Assembly (NCBI GenBank): GCA_963845735.1
Contig: CAWJTR010000006.1
Coordinates: 44,227-108,226 of the forward strand
Source of the DNA: AP-15 sp963845735
GTDB taxonomy: Bacteria; Pseudomonadota; Alphaproteobacteria; ATCC43930; CGMCC-115725
DNA length: 64,000 nt
Direction of reading: 5' to 3'
Below are positions 36,759 through 46,759 of the stretch, piece after piece. Each line of letters starts with the position of its first letter. Positions within the stretch are counted from its first letter, which is position 1. Position numbers and translations under genes: made by a program. The notes under the pieces are model-generated. The model had not been told where the DNA came from and ran no database searches. It worked only from the letters and a program-made list of their open reading frames with translations.

Positions 36759-37901
36759 TTACCCGCGGTTGAAGGCGGGCATCACATCGCGCGCGAACCA
36801 GCGCAGCTGGTCCTTGAACTCGTCGGGCGGCAGGCCTTCGGCCCAGTGGATCATGAAATCCTCGAGCCCGGGATATTTGGCCTCGATCGATTTGATGCCG
36901 TCGATAACCTGCGCCGGCGTACCGCAGAACCATGCCTTCTGCGCCACCCCGTCGGCGAGCGACGGCACCCGCACCGGCGCTCCCGGGGTGCCCCAGGTGC
37001 GGCCCTCTTCATCGGCGTAGCGGACGAACCCGAACGGCGCGAACCATTTGTAGCGCTCGTCATGCGACGGCTCGACCCGGCGCATCGCCTCCTCGCGGCT
37101 GTCGGCGAGATAGAGGCCGGCGCCCCAGATCATGTCTTGCCCGAGCGCCACGTTGCGGCCGTGGCGATGGCAGGCGGCGTGATAAGCGCGCACCACGTCG
37201 TCGAGGATCTTCTCGCCGTTTAACGTCACCATCGCCTTGATGCCGTATTGCGCCATCATGTCGATGGTTCTGCCGCTGGCGATCGGCATCCAGATCTCGA
37301 CGGGCAGATATTTCGGCCGCGGCACCATCGTGATCTCTTCGAGCTGGTAGCCGCGATAGGGCACCTTTGGCGGGCATTCGAAATACTTGCCGTTATGCCG
37401 GAACAACTCCTCGTTGAAGCACTTGAGCAACAGCTGCAGCCCTTCCTCGAAGATCTCGCGGTTGGCGTCGGCATCGAGCAATGGCGCGCCAAACGTCTCG
37501 ACCTCGCGGGTATGATAGCCGCGGCCGACCCCCATGATCACCCGGCCATCGGTGACGATGTCGGCCATCGCGTAGTCTTCCGCCAGCCGGATCGGGTGCC
37601 ACATCGGCAGGATATTGAACGCGCAGCCCAATTTGAGCCGCTTGGTCTGGGTCGCCAGCCAAAGGCCGAGCTGGATCAGATTCGGCAGGCACTCGTAGCC
37701 TTCGCGCTGGAAATGGTGCTCGGCGGTCCACAGCGCGTAATAGCCCTCCTCGTCCATGACCCGCGCCACGTCGCGCACCGTCGCAAAGACCTCGGACAGG
37801 CGCTCGTTCGAGTACCGGCGATCGTTCGCCGGCGTCCCGTTGAGCCCGATATTGTCGAGCGCGATCTGCCCGACATAGAGGGCATGAAACCGCTTGATCA
37901 T
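36759..37901 (-). CDS. LLM-class flavin-dependent oxidoreductase (luciferase-like) 1
   Basis: A 380-residue TIM-barrel monooxygenase of the bacterial luciferase family, using reduced FMN made by a separate reductase. Seen: VMDEEGYYALWTAEHHFQREGYECLPNLIQLGLWLA, RLAEDYAMADIVTDGRVIMGVGRGYHTREVETFG, and a C-terminal FCGTPAQVIDGIKSIEAKYPGLEDFMIHWAEG. Intact, with a start directly at the family sequence. Different in sub-type from the two LLM genes further right, which are NtaA-like. Substrate unknown. Confidence 0.9.
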   Translation of the reverse strand: MIKRFHALYVGQIALDNIGLNGTPANDRRYSNERLSEVFATVRDVARVMDEEGYYALWTAEHHFQREGYECLPNLIQLGLWLATQTKRLKLGCAFNILPMWHPIRLAEDYAMADIVTDGRVIMGVGRGYHTREVETFGAPLLDADANREIFEEGLQLLLKCFNEELFRHNGKYFECPPKVPYRGYQLEEITMVPRPKYLPVEIWMPIASGRTIDMMAQYGIKAMVTLNGEKILDDVVRAYHAACHRHGRNVALGQDMIWGAGLYLADSREEAMRRVEPSHDERYKWFAPFGFVRYADEEGRTWGTPGAPVRVPSLADGVAQKAWFCGTPAQVIDGIKSIEAKYPGLEDFMIHWAEGLPPDEFKDQLRWFARDVMPAFNRG

Positions 37902-38138
37902 GGTGCTGTCCTACCTCCGTCAAGGGGGCTAATGTTGAGAGATATATCACATCGCCGTGGTCCCGGCGAAAGCGGCGGAGGCAGCTTCGCCAAGCCCTTT
38001 TTCTCGCGCACCGCGGCCGCAATCAGCGAAACCTCACCTCGGCGCTCGAAATGTGCGGCGCCAGCTGGGACCGAACCCCTGCGCGGCGCGCCGCTCCGGC
38101 TGGCCGTGGCGAATTCGGCAGAGTGCCGCTAGGGAATT

Positions 38139-38168
38139 TTGCCACGGCGCGTCAACTTGCGGTATGCT
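38139..38168 (+). promoter_or_regulatory. Possible sigma-70-type promoter of the cupin gene
   Basis: TTGCCA (38139-38144) and TATGCT (38163-38168) are 18 bases apart and lie 49 bases before the cupin ATG. The remaining 37902-38216 interval contains nothing else I can identify. Confidence 0.35.
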
Positions 38169-38216
38169 CGTTGGGCCTGCCCGCGCCGGCGTGGGGCACA
38201 TTAAGGAGGATCGTTG

Positions 38217-38720
38217 ATGGGCTATAGTCTCGAGCAGTTCTCCGCCGAATGCCATCGCATCCTTGGGGCGGATCCGGGTGTCGAAGGGCGGAAAAAGGTC
38301 TGCGCGCTCGTTCAGGAGGTGCTGAAGGACGAGGATTTCATAAAAACCCACCTCGGCGACGACGTGCCCGACCGCAAGGTGCTGTACGAAGATCCGGAAC
38401 TCGGCTTCTGCATTCTTGGTCACGTCAACCATGGCGCCAAGGACAGTCACCCGCATGACCACGGTCCGTCCTGGGCGATCTACGGCCAGGCGCGCGGCGA
38501 GACGATCATGACCGACTATTTCCCGGTCGCCCGCCCCGGCGAGGGCAATCCCGGCAAGGCGCGGCCCATCAAGGATTATACGCTGAAGCCCGGCATGGCC
38601 TATCTCTACAACGAGGGCGATCTGCATTCGCCGCGGCGCGCCGGGCCGACCCGGCTGATCCGCATCGAGGGCAAGAACATGGAGAAGGTGCAGCGCTTCC
38701 CCTACGAGCGGGTCTCGTAG
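38217..38720 (+). CDS. Cupin-like conserved protein
   Basis: A 167-residue protein with a strong AAGGAGG site ahead of ATG 38217. The middle is a cupin-type metal site: GHVNHGAKDSHPHDHGPSWAIYGQARGETIMTD, with three to four histidines, and later MAYLYNEGDLHSPRRAG with another His. The texture is that of cysteine-dioxygenase/thiol-dioxygenase-like cupins common beside LLM monooxygenases in Alphaproteobacteria. The function of this family is not established; an Fe-dependent oxygenase on a small thiol or acid is a reasonable guess. Divergent from LLM gene 1. Confidence 0.8.
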   Translation: MGYSLEQFSAECHRILGADPGVEGRKKVCALVQEVLKDEDFIKTHLGDDVPDRKVLYEDPELGFCILGHVNHGAKDSHPHDHGPSWAIYGQARGETIMTDYFPVARPGEGNPGKARPIKDYTLKPGMAYLYNEGDLHSPRRAGPTRLIRIEGKNMEKVQRFPYERVS

Positions 38721-38784
38721 GCAGCCGCGCTGCAGCTACCGACTCGCCGGCGATTTCTGCGTCGCCGGTGAGCCCCGAGCCGCG

Positions 38785-40120
38785 TCAGCCTTCGCCGACG
38801 GCGCGGCTGCGGGCGGCGGGGGCCGGGATGCGGGCGAGGCCGAGATGGTCGCGCAACGTCGTCCCCTGGTACTCGCAGCGGAACAAGCCGCGGCGCTGCA
38901 ATTCGGGCACGACGAGATCGACGAAATCGGCAAACGCGCCGGGGAAATAGGGCGGCAGAATGTTAAACCCGTCGGCCGCCCCCTCGACGAACCATTCTTC
39001 GAGCGTATCCGCAATCCGCTGCGGGGTGCCGCACACGACCCAGTGGCCGCGCGCCGCGGCGGTCAAATTGTAGAGGTCGCGCAAGGTCATGTTCTCGCGC
39101 CGCGCGGTCTCGAACAGCACCCGCGAAAAGGTGCGGCCGCCCTCGCTCGGCGGCGGCGCGGGCACCGGCCCGTCGAGCGGATAGCCCGAGACGTCGTAGC
39201 CGATCCGGCCGCTGACCAGGACCGCTGCGTTCGCGGGGGTCAGCCAGCTCTGCAACAGCGACAGCTTGTCCTTCGCCGCGGCATCGGTATCGCCGATGAT
39301 CGGCATCACTCCCGGCAGAACCGCTAGCGCTTCGGGCGTGCGCCCGTATTTTCCGAGCCGGCCCTTCAGATCGGCATAGGCCGCCTTCGCGCTGTCGAGT
39401 TCCTGCACCACCGAAAAGACGACATCGGCGGTCCGCGCCGCGAGTTCGAGCCCCGAGGGCGACCCGCCGGCCTGGATGATGACCGGATGGCCCTGCGGGC
39501 AGCGGGCGATGTTCATCGGCCCTCGGACCTGAAAGAACTGCCCCCTGTGGTTCAACGGCCGGACCCGCTCGGCGTCGATATAGACACCCGAACTTCTTGT
39601 CGGCGACGATCGCGTCGTCGTCCCAGCAATCCCATAGCCCCTTGACGACATCGACGAATTCGTTGGCGACCTCGTAGCGCAGATTGTGGTCCATCTGCCG
39701 CTCGCGGCTGAAATTGAGCGCGGCTTTGGGCTGTGCGCTGGTGACCACGTTCCATGCGGCGCGGCCATTGCTGATATGGTCGATCGAGGCAAAGGTGCGG
39801 GCGACGTGATAGGGCTCGCCATAGCTGGTCGAGACCGTGGCGCCGAGCCCGATATGCCGGGTCGCGGCGCTGAGCACCGAGATCAGGGTGGTCGGCTCGA
39901 AGCGGCACAGAAACGAAGGGTGGTCTCCTGCGTCCATGACCAACCCGTCGGAGATGAACAACAGGTCGAATTTGCCGCGCTCGGCAATGCGGGCGATTTC
40001 GGTAGTGACCGACAGATCGAGGTTGCTGACCGCCGCCCCCTCATACCGCCACCCGGCGGAATGGTTGCCGGTGCCGAGCACGAACACGCCGAGGTGCATC
40101 TGACGGGTGGCGGCACACAT
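38785..40120 (-). pseudogene. NtaA/SnaA/DszA-type LLM flavin monooxygenase 2, one frame break
   Basis: About 444 residues if repaired. Start at ATG 40120 with GGGAGGA eight bases upstream. The first frame has LGVFVLGTGNHSAGWRYEGAA, ERGKFDLLFISDG and SIDHISNGRAAWNVVTSA; an extra T near 39592 shifts it to SGVYIDAERVRPLNHRGQFFQVRGPMNIARCPQGHPVIIQAGGSPSG, then a normal end. NtaA-type enzymes use FMNH2 to oxidise aminopolycarboxylates, thiophenes or related ligands. It is a close paralogue of LLM gene 3, and a flavin reductase gene lies just upstream on the same strand. Confidence 0.85.
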
Positions 40121-40174
40121 TCGCTTATCCTCCCGCGCTCGACCGGCCGTGGCGAACATCTATTCGAGCTGAAC

Positions 40175-40249
40175 GAGATTGCGTCGTCGCTCCGCTCCTC
40201 GCAATGACGGCTATTGCAGGTGGCATTGCGAGCGTAGCGAAGCAATCTC
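40175..40249. repeat. Dispersed palindromic repeat between LLM 2 and the flavin reductase
   Basis: Left arm 40175-40208 (GAGATTGCGTCGTCGCTCCG...) pairs imperfectly with right arm 40224-40249 (CATTGCGAGCGTAGCG...). ATTGCTTCGCTACGCTCGCAATGAC-like hairpins are scattered in many proteobacterial genomes. Confidence 0.7.
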
Positions 40250-40272
40250 GATGGCAGAACCCTCCACTGGCG

Positions 40273-40954
40273 CTACCGCAGCTCCGCCTGTGGCATTGCG
40301 TCGAGCCCGGTCGTGCCTTGAATGTCTTTCCACTGTGGGCGCCGGACGTTGACCAGATCGCCAAGCGCCGCATAACCCGAGCCGGAGAGGCGGCAGACCG
40401 GATCGAGCAATTTGGGATCGACCCGCCCGTTCTTCCACACCGACGGATCGACATGCGCATGCACGACGCGGCCGAGCACGATGTTGGTGTTGCGGTCGGT
40501 CACGATCTGCGCGACCTCGCATTCGAGGTGCGCCTTGGCTTCGGCAACCCGGAACGGGCGCACCTTCGCCGACGGCGCCGGCGTCAGAGCGGCCCAGTCG
40601 AATTCGTCCTCGTCGCGCGGAAAATCCCCCGAGGTAAAGTTCATTCTCTCCAAGAGGTGCATCGTGACGATGTTCGCGACGAACTCCGGCACTTCGCGGA
40701 GGTTCTTCAGGCTATCCTTGACGCCTGTCGAGCCGAACGCGACGTAGGGCGGATCGCTCCCCATCAGGTTGAAATACGAATACGGCGCCACGTTGCGCAG
40801 CGCCGCTTGCCGAGATCGTCGAAATCCAGCCGACAGGCCGCGGCACGACCAAAGCCGTCATCAGCTGATAAAAGCCAGGCGCCTGCCAGTCGTCCGGGCC
40901 AACCTCGAGAGCGCGGTCCAGGGTGGCAGGTGGGGCGTCGTGAGAGCTGGGCAT
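40273..40954 (-). pseudogene. Flavin reductase (NtaB/DIM6 type), one frame break
   Basis: About 226 residues if repaired. The product supplies FMNH2 to LLM monooxygenases. The N-terminal frame has QLMTALVVPRPVGWISTISASG, the FMN-binding start of the family; an inserted base near 40798 moves it to VAPYSYFNLMGSDPPYVAFGS, then VANIVTMHLLERMNFTS and HLECEVAQIVTDRNTNIVLGRVVHAHVD. Start at ATG 40954. It lies between LLM 2 (same strand) and LLM 3 (divergent), so it could serve both. Confidence 0.85.
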
Positions 40955-41081
40955 GCAGGTCGATCTATCCCGTAGTTCGGTGACCGGCCCACGATAGCAG
41001 CCTTTCGCGCTGACGAAGCGGATATTGCGGTGCTTAGCGGCAACCGATCCATGATGGGCTAAGACCATACACGGGGCAGCG

Positions 41082-42419
41082 ATGGCAGCAGCGCGACAAT
41101 TGCGGCTGGGCGCGTTTATGCGACCGGTCGGCATCCACACCGCATGGTGGCGCTATCCCGGCGCCTATCCCGACGCCAATTTCAACCTCAAGCATCTGAT
41201 CCGTTTTGCGCAGACCCTGGAGCGCGGCCGGTTCGACGCCTGGTTCATGGCCGATCATCTCGGGGTCCTGAACATGCCGATGGCGGCGTTGAAGCGCAGC
41301 GCCACGGTCACCTCGTTCGACCCGCTGACCCTGCTGCCGGCATTGGCGATGATGACCGAGCATCTCGGGCTGATCGCCACCGCCTCGACCACCTTCGAGC
41401 CGCCCTATCTGATCGCGCGGCGGTTTGCCTCGCTCGACCACATCAGCGGCGGGCGCGCCGCGTGGAATCTGGTTACGACCTCGAACCCCGATTCAGCGCT
41501 CAATTTCGGCCTGACCGAGCATATGGAGCATGGCGAGCGCTATCGCCGCGCCCGCGAATTCTTCGATGTCGTGACCGGGTTGTGGGACAGCTGGGCCGAG
41601 GACGCCTTTATCCGTGATGTCGAAAACGGCGTCTATTTCGATCCCGAGCGGCTGCACATCCTCGACCACAAGGGCGAATTCCTGTCGGTGCGCGGCCCGT
41701 TGAACATCGCGCGGCCGATCCAGGGCTGGCCGGTCATCGTCCAGGCCGGCGCGTCCGATGCCGGGCGCCAGCTCGCCGCCGAGACTGCCGAGGTGATCTT
41801 TGCCAGCGGCGGCAATCTCGCCGACGCGCAGGCGTTTTATGCCGATATCAGAGGACGGATGCAGCGGTTTGGGCGTGACCCCGAGCATATGAAGATCATG
41901 CCCGGGGCACTCGTCGTCGTCGGCGACACCGCCGCCGAGGCGCGCGAAAAGCGGGCTTTGCTCGACAGCCTCGTCCATCCCGACAGCGGTCTCGCCTCGC
42001 TGTCGATTGCCCTCGGCCATGACGCCTCGAAATTCGATCTCGACGGGCCGTTGCCCGACATCCCGGAAACCAACGCCAGCAAGAGCGGTCGGGAGCGGGT
42101 CATCGCCCGCGCCCGGCGCGACAATCTGACGGTGCGCGACCTGGCGCGCATCGCCGGCAGTTATGGCGGACTGGCCATGGTCGGCACGCCCTCGATGATC
42201 GCCGACCAGATGGAGGAATGGCTCTACGGCGACGCCTGCGACGGGTTCAACATCATGTTCCCGTGGGTGCCGGGCGGGCTCGACGAGTTCGTCGACCGCG
42301 TGGTGCCGGAACTGCAGCGCCGCGGCCTTTTCCGCCGCGAATACGAAGGCAAGACCCTGCGCGAAAACCTAGGCCTCCCCCGCCCCGAAAACCGCTTCTT
42401 CGAAAGACGCGGCTTCTAG
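41082..42419 (+). CDS. NtaA/SnaA/DszA-type LLM flavin monooxygenase 3
   Basis: A 445-residue intact monooxygenase. Family sequence: GIHTAWWRYPGAYPDANFNL, ERGRFDAWFMADHLGVL, SLDHISGGRAAWNLVTTSNP, HKGEFLSVRGPLNIARPIQGWPVIVQAGASDAGRQLAAETAEVIF, and DGFNIMFPWVPGGLDEFVDRVVPELQRRGLFRREYEGKTLRENLGLPRP. The C-terminus matches LLM 2 nearly motif for motif, so the two are paralogues. Divergent from the flavin reductase with about 130 bases between, enough for a shared control region. Substrate unknown. Confidence 0.9.
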   Translation: MAAARQLRLGAFMRPVGIHTAWWRYPGAYPDANFNLKHLIRFAQTLERGRFDAWFMADHLGVLNMPMAALKRSATVTSFDPLTLLPALAMMTEHLGLIATASTTFEPPYLIARRFASLDHISGGRAAWNLVTTSNPDSALNFGLTEHMEHGERYRRAREFFDVVTGLWDSWAEDAFIRDVENGVYFDPERLHILDHKGEFLSVRGPLNIARPIQGWPVIVQAGASDAGRQLAAETAEVIFASGGNLADAQAFYADIRGRMQRFGRDPEHMKIMPGALVVVGDTAAEAREKRALLDSLVHPDSGLASLSIALGHDASKFDLDGPLPDIPETNASKSGRERVIARARRDNLTVRDLARIAGSYGGLAMVGTPSMIADQMEEWLYGDACDGFNIMFPWVPGGLDEFVDRVVPELQRRGLFRREYEGKTLRENLGLPRPENRFFERRGF

Positions 42420-42460
42420 AGCGCGGTTTGCTCAGGTTGGATCTTATCCCTTCTTTGTCG

Positions 42461-42490
42461 TGGCCGGGTTCGACCAGGTTCGACCCGGCC
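42461..42490. repeat. Hairpin repeat at the LLM 3 / aldolase-remnant junction
   Basis: GGCCGGGTTCGA (42462-42473) and TCGACCCGGCC (42480-42490) form an imperfect palindrome with GTTCGACC doubled inside. The word GGCCGGG...CCCGGCC is shared with the larger repeat at 60535-60623. Confidence 0.55.
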
Positions 42491-42496
42491 ATCAAC

Positions 42497-42652
42497 GTCC
42501 TCGCGGCGGTCGAGCGCATCGACGAGATCGCCGCGGTCGAAGGGGTCGACCTGCTGGCGGTCGGGCCGTCGGATCTGTCGCGCTCGCTCGGGGTCGGTTG
42601 AACGCCCGATCACCCGGGGCTGATGGCGGCGATCGACCGGGTGCGGGAAGCT
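42497..42652 (+). pseudogene. Remnant of an HpcH/HpaI aldolase (2-oxo-hydroxy acid aldolase)
   Basis: About 52 codons recall the middle of this aldolase family: AAVERIDEIAAVEGVDLLAVGPSDLSRSLGV, where GVDxLxVGPxDLS is the metal/substrate loop, then after one frame change HPGLMAAIDRVREA. Both ends are missing, the left one exactly at the hairpin repeat. Clearly a dead fragment. Confidence 0.7.
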
Positions 42653-42699
42653 CCGCCGCCGGATTGGGACCGGCGAATCCGTATGAGGAGCCCCGGATC

Positions 42700-43882
42700 A
42701 TGGCAAAGATCGAGCAGCTCGCTGTCCTCCGCCAGGGGGTGGACATCTGGAATGCCTGGCGAGGCGATAATCCGTCGACCCGTCCGGACCTCGCTGAGAC
42801 GAACCTCAGCAGCATGAATCTCAGCGAGGCGCTCCTCACCGGCGCGATCCTCAGTAAGACAAATCTCAGCAGAGCGAATTTGAGCAGAGCGTTCCTCGCC
42901 GGTGCCGACCTCGAGGGTGCGGATCTCAGCGGGGCCAACTTCAGCGGAGCGAACCTTGCCGGCGCAATCCTGAGCGGAACGAATTGAGCCGGGCGAACTT
43001 CAGCCAGGCTGTCCTCAACCGCGCGGACCTTGGCGCGGCGACACTGAGCATGGCGAACTTCACCAAGGCAAACATCAGCGAGGCAAATTTTGGCAAGGCG
43101 ATCCTCAGCGGGGCGCTTCTCAGAGAGGCGACCCTGCGTGGGACCGATTTCAGCTCAGCGGATCTCAGCGGGGCTGATCTGAGCCGCAGTTACCTTAGCG
43201 GCGCAATCCTCAAGGGCGTAAACCTCCGTGGCGCCAACCTTAGTCATGCGAACCTCTCCGGAGCGGACTTTTCCGCGCAAATCTCAGCCTGGCGGATCTC
43301 AGCAGCGCGCGAACCTCGGCGTCCGCGGATCTCAGCAACGCAGACCTCAACGGGGCTAACCTGAGGCGAGCCAATTTCGGTCTGGCAGATCTGAGTAACG
43401 TCGAGTTGACGAATGTCAGGTGGGAACTCGGCGCTATGCGCGGGTGCTATCTCGGGGTCCGGGGTCTTGATTCATGCTTTGGCAATGCTCTTTTCAAGCG
43501 TGCCGCAGCTGACCAGGATTTTCTCGATACCCTCGAGGCTCATTTGAAGGGCTCGCGACGTATGGTTCTGTTTCGGGCATGGGGAATTATCGATTATGGG
43601 CGCAGCTTGGTTCGTGTCGCGGTCTTATCTTTCGGGTTGGCAGCCCTTTATGGCGCAGTTTATCGGATTTTTCCGGGGATCCTCAATTACCAACAAAGCG
43701 CCAAAACTTGGTTCACACCCTATTATTTCTCGATCGTCACCTATACCACGCTGGGCTTTGGCGATGTGAGGCCGGCGAGCCTTGCCGGCGAGATCATTGT
43801 CGCGAGCGAGGTCATCTTGGGGTACACCACCCTTGGGCTGCTCCTGGCCGTCCTTGGGCAAAACATCGCCCGCCGAAGCTGA
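42700..43882 (+). pseudogene. Pentapeptide-repeat protein fused to a two-helix ion channel, frame-broken
   Basis: About 395 residues if repaired. After 30 residues (AVLRQGVDIWNAWRGDNPS) come some 40 pentapeptide repeats of A(N/D)LS(G/R) type, a right-handed beta-helix. From about 43400 a short linker leads to a channel: a helix at SLVRVAVLSFGLAALYGAVY, a pore loop with selectivity filter TLGFGD (compare TVGYGD of K+ channels), and a second helix (EIIVASEVILGYTTLGLLLAVLG). The frame is lost at about 42986 (AATTG where AATTTG is expected) and again twice between 43278 and 43325. ATG 42700 is chosen from the conserved start. Likely inner membrane with the beta-helix in the cytosol; ion selectivity is inferred only from the filter. 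Confidence 0.75.
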
Positions 43883-44034
43883 GGATGGGTTGCCGCCGCG
43901 GCGACCGTTACATAAGCGTCATATAAGGGTCAAACTAACCCGGCATATTTTGCTCTAGCGTTGGAATTAGGGGTGATCGTCATGACCGATGCCGCAGTAC
44001 GCGTGCCGGAGGCTGGTGGGAGAGTCGCCGCCTC

Positions 44035-46260
44035 ATGAACCCACGCCCGCGGACGCACGCTCCTCACCTCGCAGACGAGGCGGCGCGACAAATGGCAGAA
44101 TTGGCGATCGAGCAGCGGCCTTCCGAGCAGGCGGTGACGCCCGCGCCCACTGTATTGGCGCCGCGACAGCGTTACATCAACCGTGAGCTGTCCTGGCTCG
44201 CGTTCAATGAGCGCGTGCTCGACGAAGCGGCCAATGCCGCCCATCCGCTGCTCGAACAGGTCCGCTTTCTATCGATATCCGACAGCAACCTCGACGAATT
44301 TTACATGGTTCGGGTTGCTGGTTTGAAAGAACTGGCGGCGAGCAAGAATTTCAGTCAGGAGCGATGACGGTCTGACGGCCGAGCAACAACTTGCCGCGAT
44401 CGAGGAGGTTACCAGGCGTCTCGTGCACCGCCAACAGCGCTGCTGGTCGGAGCTGCAACAACACCTTGCGGATGAAGCTATTTCCATCCTCGGCCACGAC
44501 GCGCTGACCGCTGCCGATCGCGCCTGGCTGCGGCAGCGTTTTATCGACCGGTTGCTGCCGGTGCTGACGCCGATCGCGATCGACCCGGCGCATCCCTTCC
44601 CGTTTGTTCCAAACCGCGCGCTGGTCATGGTGGTGGAGCTGTCGCGCGAAGACGGCTCCGAGATTAGCGCGCTGGTCATGATCCCCGAGCAGGTCGACCG
44701 GTTCGTCCGGCTGCCGGGCGAGGCAATCCGCTTTACCTCGATCGAGGCGGCGATCGTCGCCGTCGGGCTGCCGGAGCTGTTTCCCGGCATGAGCCCGGCC
44801 GGTCACGGTACCTTCCGGGTGCTGCGCGACAGCGACATCGAGATCGAGGAGGAGGCCCACGACCTCGTGCTGATGTTCGAGTTCGGCGCTGAAGCGACGG
44901 CGCCGGGGCCGAATCATCCGCCTGATGTTTTCCGCCGGCACCCCAGAACGGCTGCGCGAGTTTGTCAGCCGCGAGACCCACGCCAGCGCCGGCGATCTCG
45001 CGGTGCTCGACGGGATGGTCGGCCTGTCGGATTGCCGCCTGCTGATCACCTCGGAGCGGCCCGATTTGCTGTTCCAGCCGTTTACGCCGCGGTTCCCCGA
45101 GCGCATCCGCGATTTCGGCGGGGATTGTTTCGCCGCGATCCGAGCCAAGGACATCCTCGTTCACCATCCCTATGAATCGTTCGACGTTGTCGTTCAGTTC
45201 GTCCGCCAGGCGGCAGACGATCCGAACGTCATCGCAATCAAGCAAACTCTTTATCGGACCTCTGTGGACTCCCCGATCGTCGCCGCTCTCGTCGACGCGG
45301 CCGAGTCCGGCAAATCCGTGACCGCGCTGATCGAACTCAAAGCGCGTTTCGACGAAGAGCACAACATCCATTGGGCGCGGCGCCTGGAGAGCGCTGGTGC
45401 GCAGGTGGTCTATGGTTTTGTCGATTTGAAGACGCATGCCAAGATCTCGCTGGTCGCTCGCCGAGAGGGCGAGGCGCTGCGCTCTTACGTGCATTTCGGC
45501 ACCGGCAACTACCATCCGATCACCGCCAAAATTTATACCGATCTGTCATTTTTCACCTGCGATCCGGCGCTTTGCCGTGACGCCGCCCGAGTGTTCAATT
45601 TCATCACCGGCTATGCCCGGCCGGCGCAGCTCGAAAAGCTGGCGATTTCGCCGGCCGGCATCAGGACGAAATTGCTCGACCTGATCGAGGCCGAGATTGC
45701 TCATGCCGACGCCGATCGGCCGGCGGCGATTTGGGCAAAGCTGAACGCGCTGGTCGACCGTGAACTGATCGATGCGCTTTACCGTGCCTCAGAAGCGGGG
45801 GTATCGATCTCGCTGGTCATTCGCGGCATCTGCTGCTTGCGGCCCGGGGTTCCCGGCCTCTCCGAAAACATCATGGCCAAGAGCATCGTCGGGCGTTTTT
45901 TGGAGCACGCCCGCATCGTTTGTTTTGGCGCCGGCCATGGACTGCCGTCACCGGAGGCCGCAGGTATACATCTCGTCGGCGGATTGGATGCCGCGCAATC
46001 TCGACAGCCGGGTCGAGACCCTGGTTCCGATCGAAAACCCGACCGTGCATCAGCAGATCCTCGACCAGATCATGGTTGAGAATTTACGTGACGATGTGCA
46101 GAGCTGGCTGCTGCAATCGGACGGCACCTTCGCCCGCGAAACCCCGGCGGACGAGCCGCAAAGCGCCCATGTCTATTTCATGACCAACCCCAGCCTCTCG
46201 GGCCGTGGCAGCGCGCTGCACAAGCACAACACGTACGGCCGGCTGAAAATCTCTGACTGA
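44035..46260 (+). pseudogene. ppk1: Polyphosphate kinase, three frame breaks
   Basis: PPK1 makes inorganic polyphosphate from ATP and is membrane-associated. About 740 residues if repaired, normal for Alphaproteobacteria. Order: N-domain (RYINRELSWLAFNERVLDEA, SISDSNLDEFYMVRVAG), head domain, then catalytic C-domains with ILVHHPYESFDVVVQFVRQAADDPNVIAIKQTLYRTS, VTALIELKARFDEEHNI and DLKTHAKISLVAR, holding the phosphorylated histidine, YVHFGTGNYH, and the end SADWMPRNLDSRVETLVPI. The reading frame moves by +1 near 44360, 44900 and 45965. All catalytic motifs are present. No ppx gene is adjacent. Confidence 0.88.
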
Positions 46261-46459
46261 CATGCTGGGCCTCGCCGACGTGGCCTTCGGTGCGCAGCGG
46301 CTGATGCAACCCGGACGCCTGTGGCGGTCTCCCGAATGTCGTGTCTGGCTTAGATCTACCGTCCCCGCTCAGGCCGACCGGCCACCTCAAGCTTGACGAA
46401 TGGCAACGATCGGCGCTAGGGGTTCGCGATCCCGTTCGGCGGCGTCGAAACGTCCGGTC

Positions 46460-46639
46460 ATGACGAGCGCGCAGAAACTTCGTCAGAAAGCAGAATTGTG
46501 TCGGCGGGTCGCCGCCATTCCGACGGAGGGCGGCACAACTGCTGATCGCGTTCTCATGAAGTTGGCACATCGGCTGGAGCAGGAGGCTGATGCCGCCGAG
46601 CGGGAAGCCAGCGCCTCAGTCACCCCGAAAATATCCTGA
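46460..46639 (+). CDS. Small conserved protein, unknown function
   Basis: A 59-residue protein (MTSAQKLRQKAELCRRVAAI). It is a two-helix, charge-rich sequence with PTEGGTTADRVLMKLAHRLEQEADAAE. Short proteins of this pattern (KAxxCRRxAxxPTxGG...ADxxLxxLAxxLExEA) occur singly in Rhizobiales-type genomes without known function. ATG 46460 is used because the pattern begins there; a longer frame starts at 46400. Confidence 0.6.
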   Translation: MTSAQKLRQKAELCRRVAAIPTEGGTTADRVLMKLAHRLEQEADAAEREASASVTPKIS

Positions 46640-46759
46640 CCGACCGAAACCTGGTGGGGTCGATCACCTCATTGCGGGACAGTCACGTTCGGTGATCTCT
46701 TCGCATTCGGCAGCGTGTATCGCTTGACGAGGAGCCCACACCTCCGCTCCGGGGAAAGA

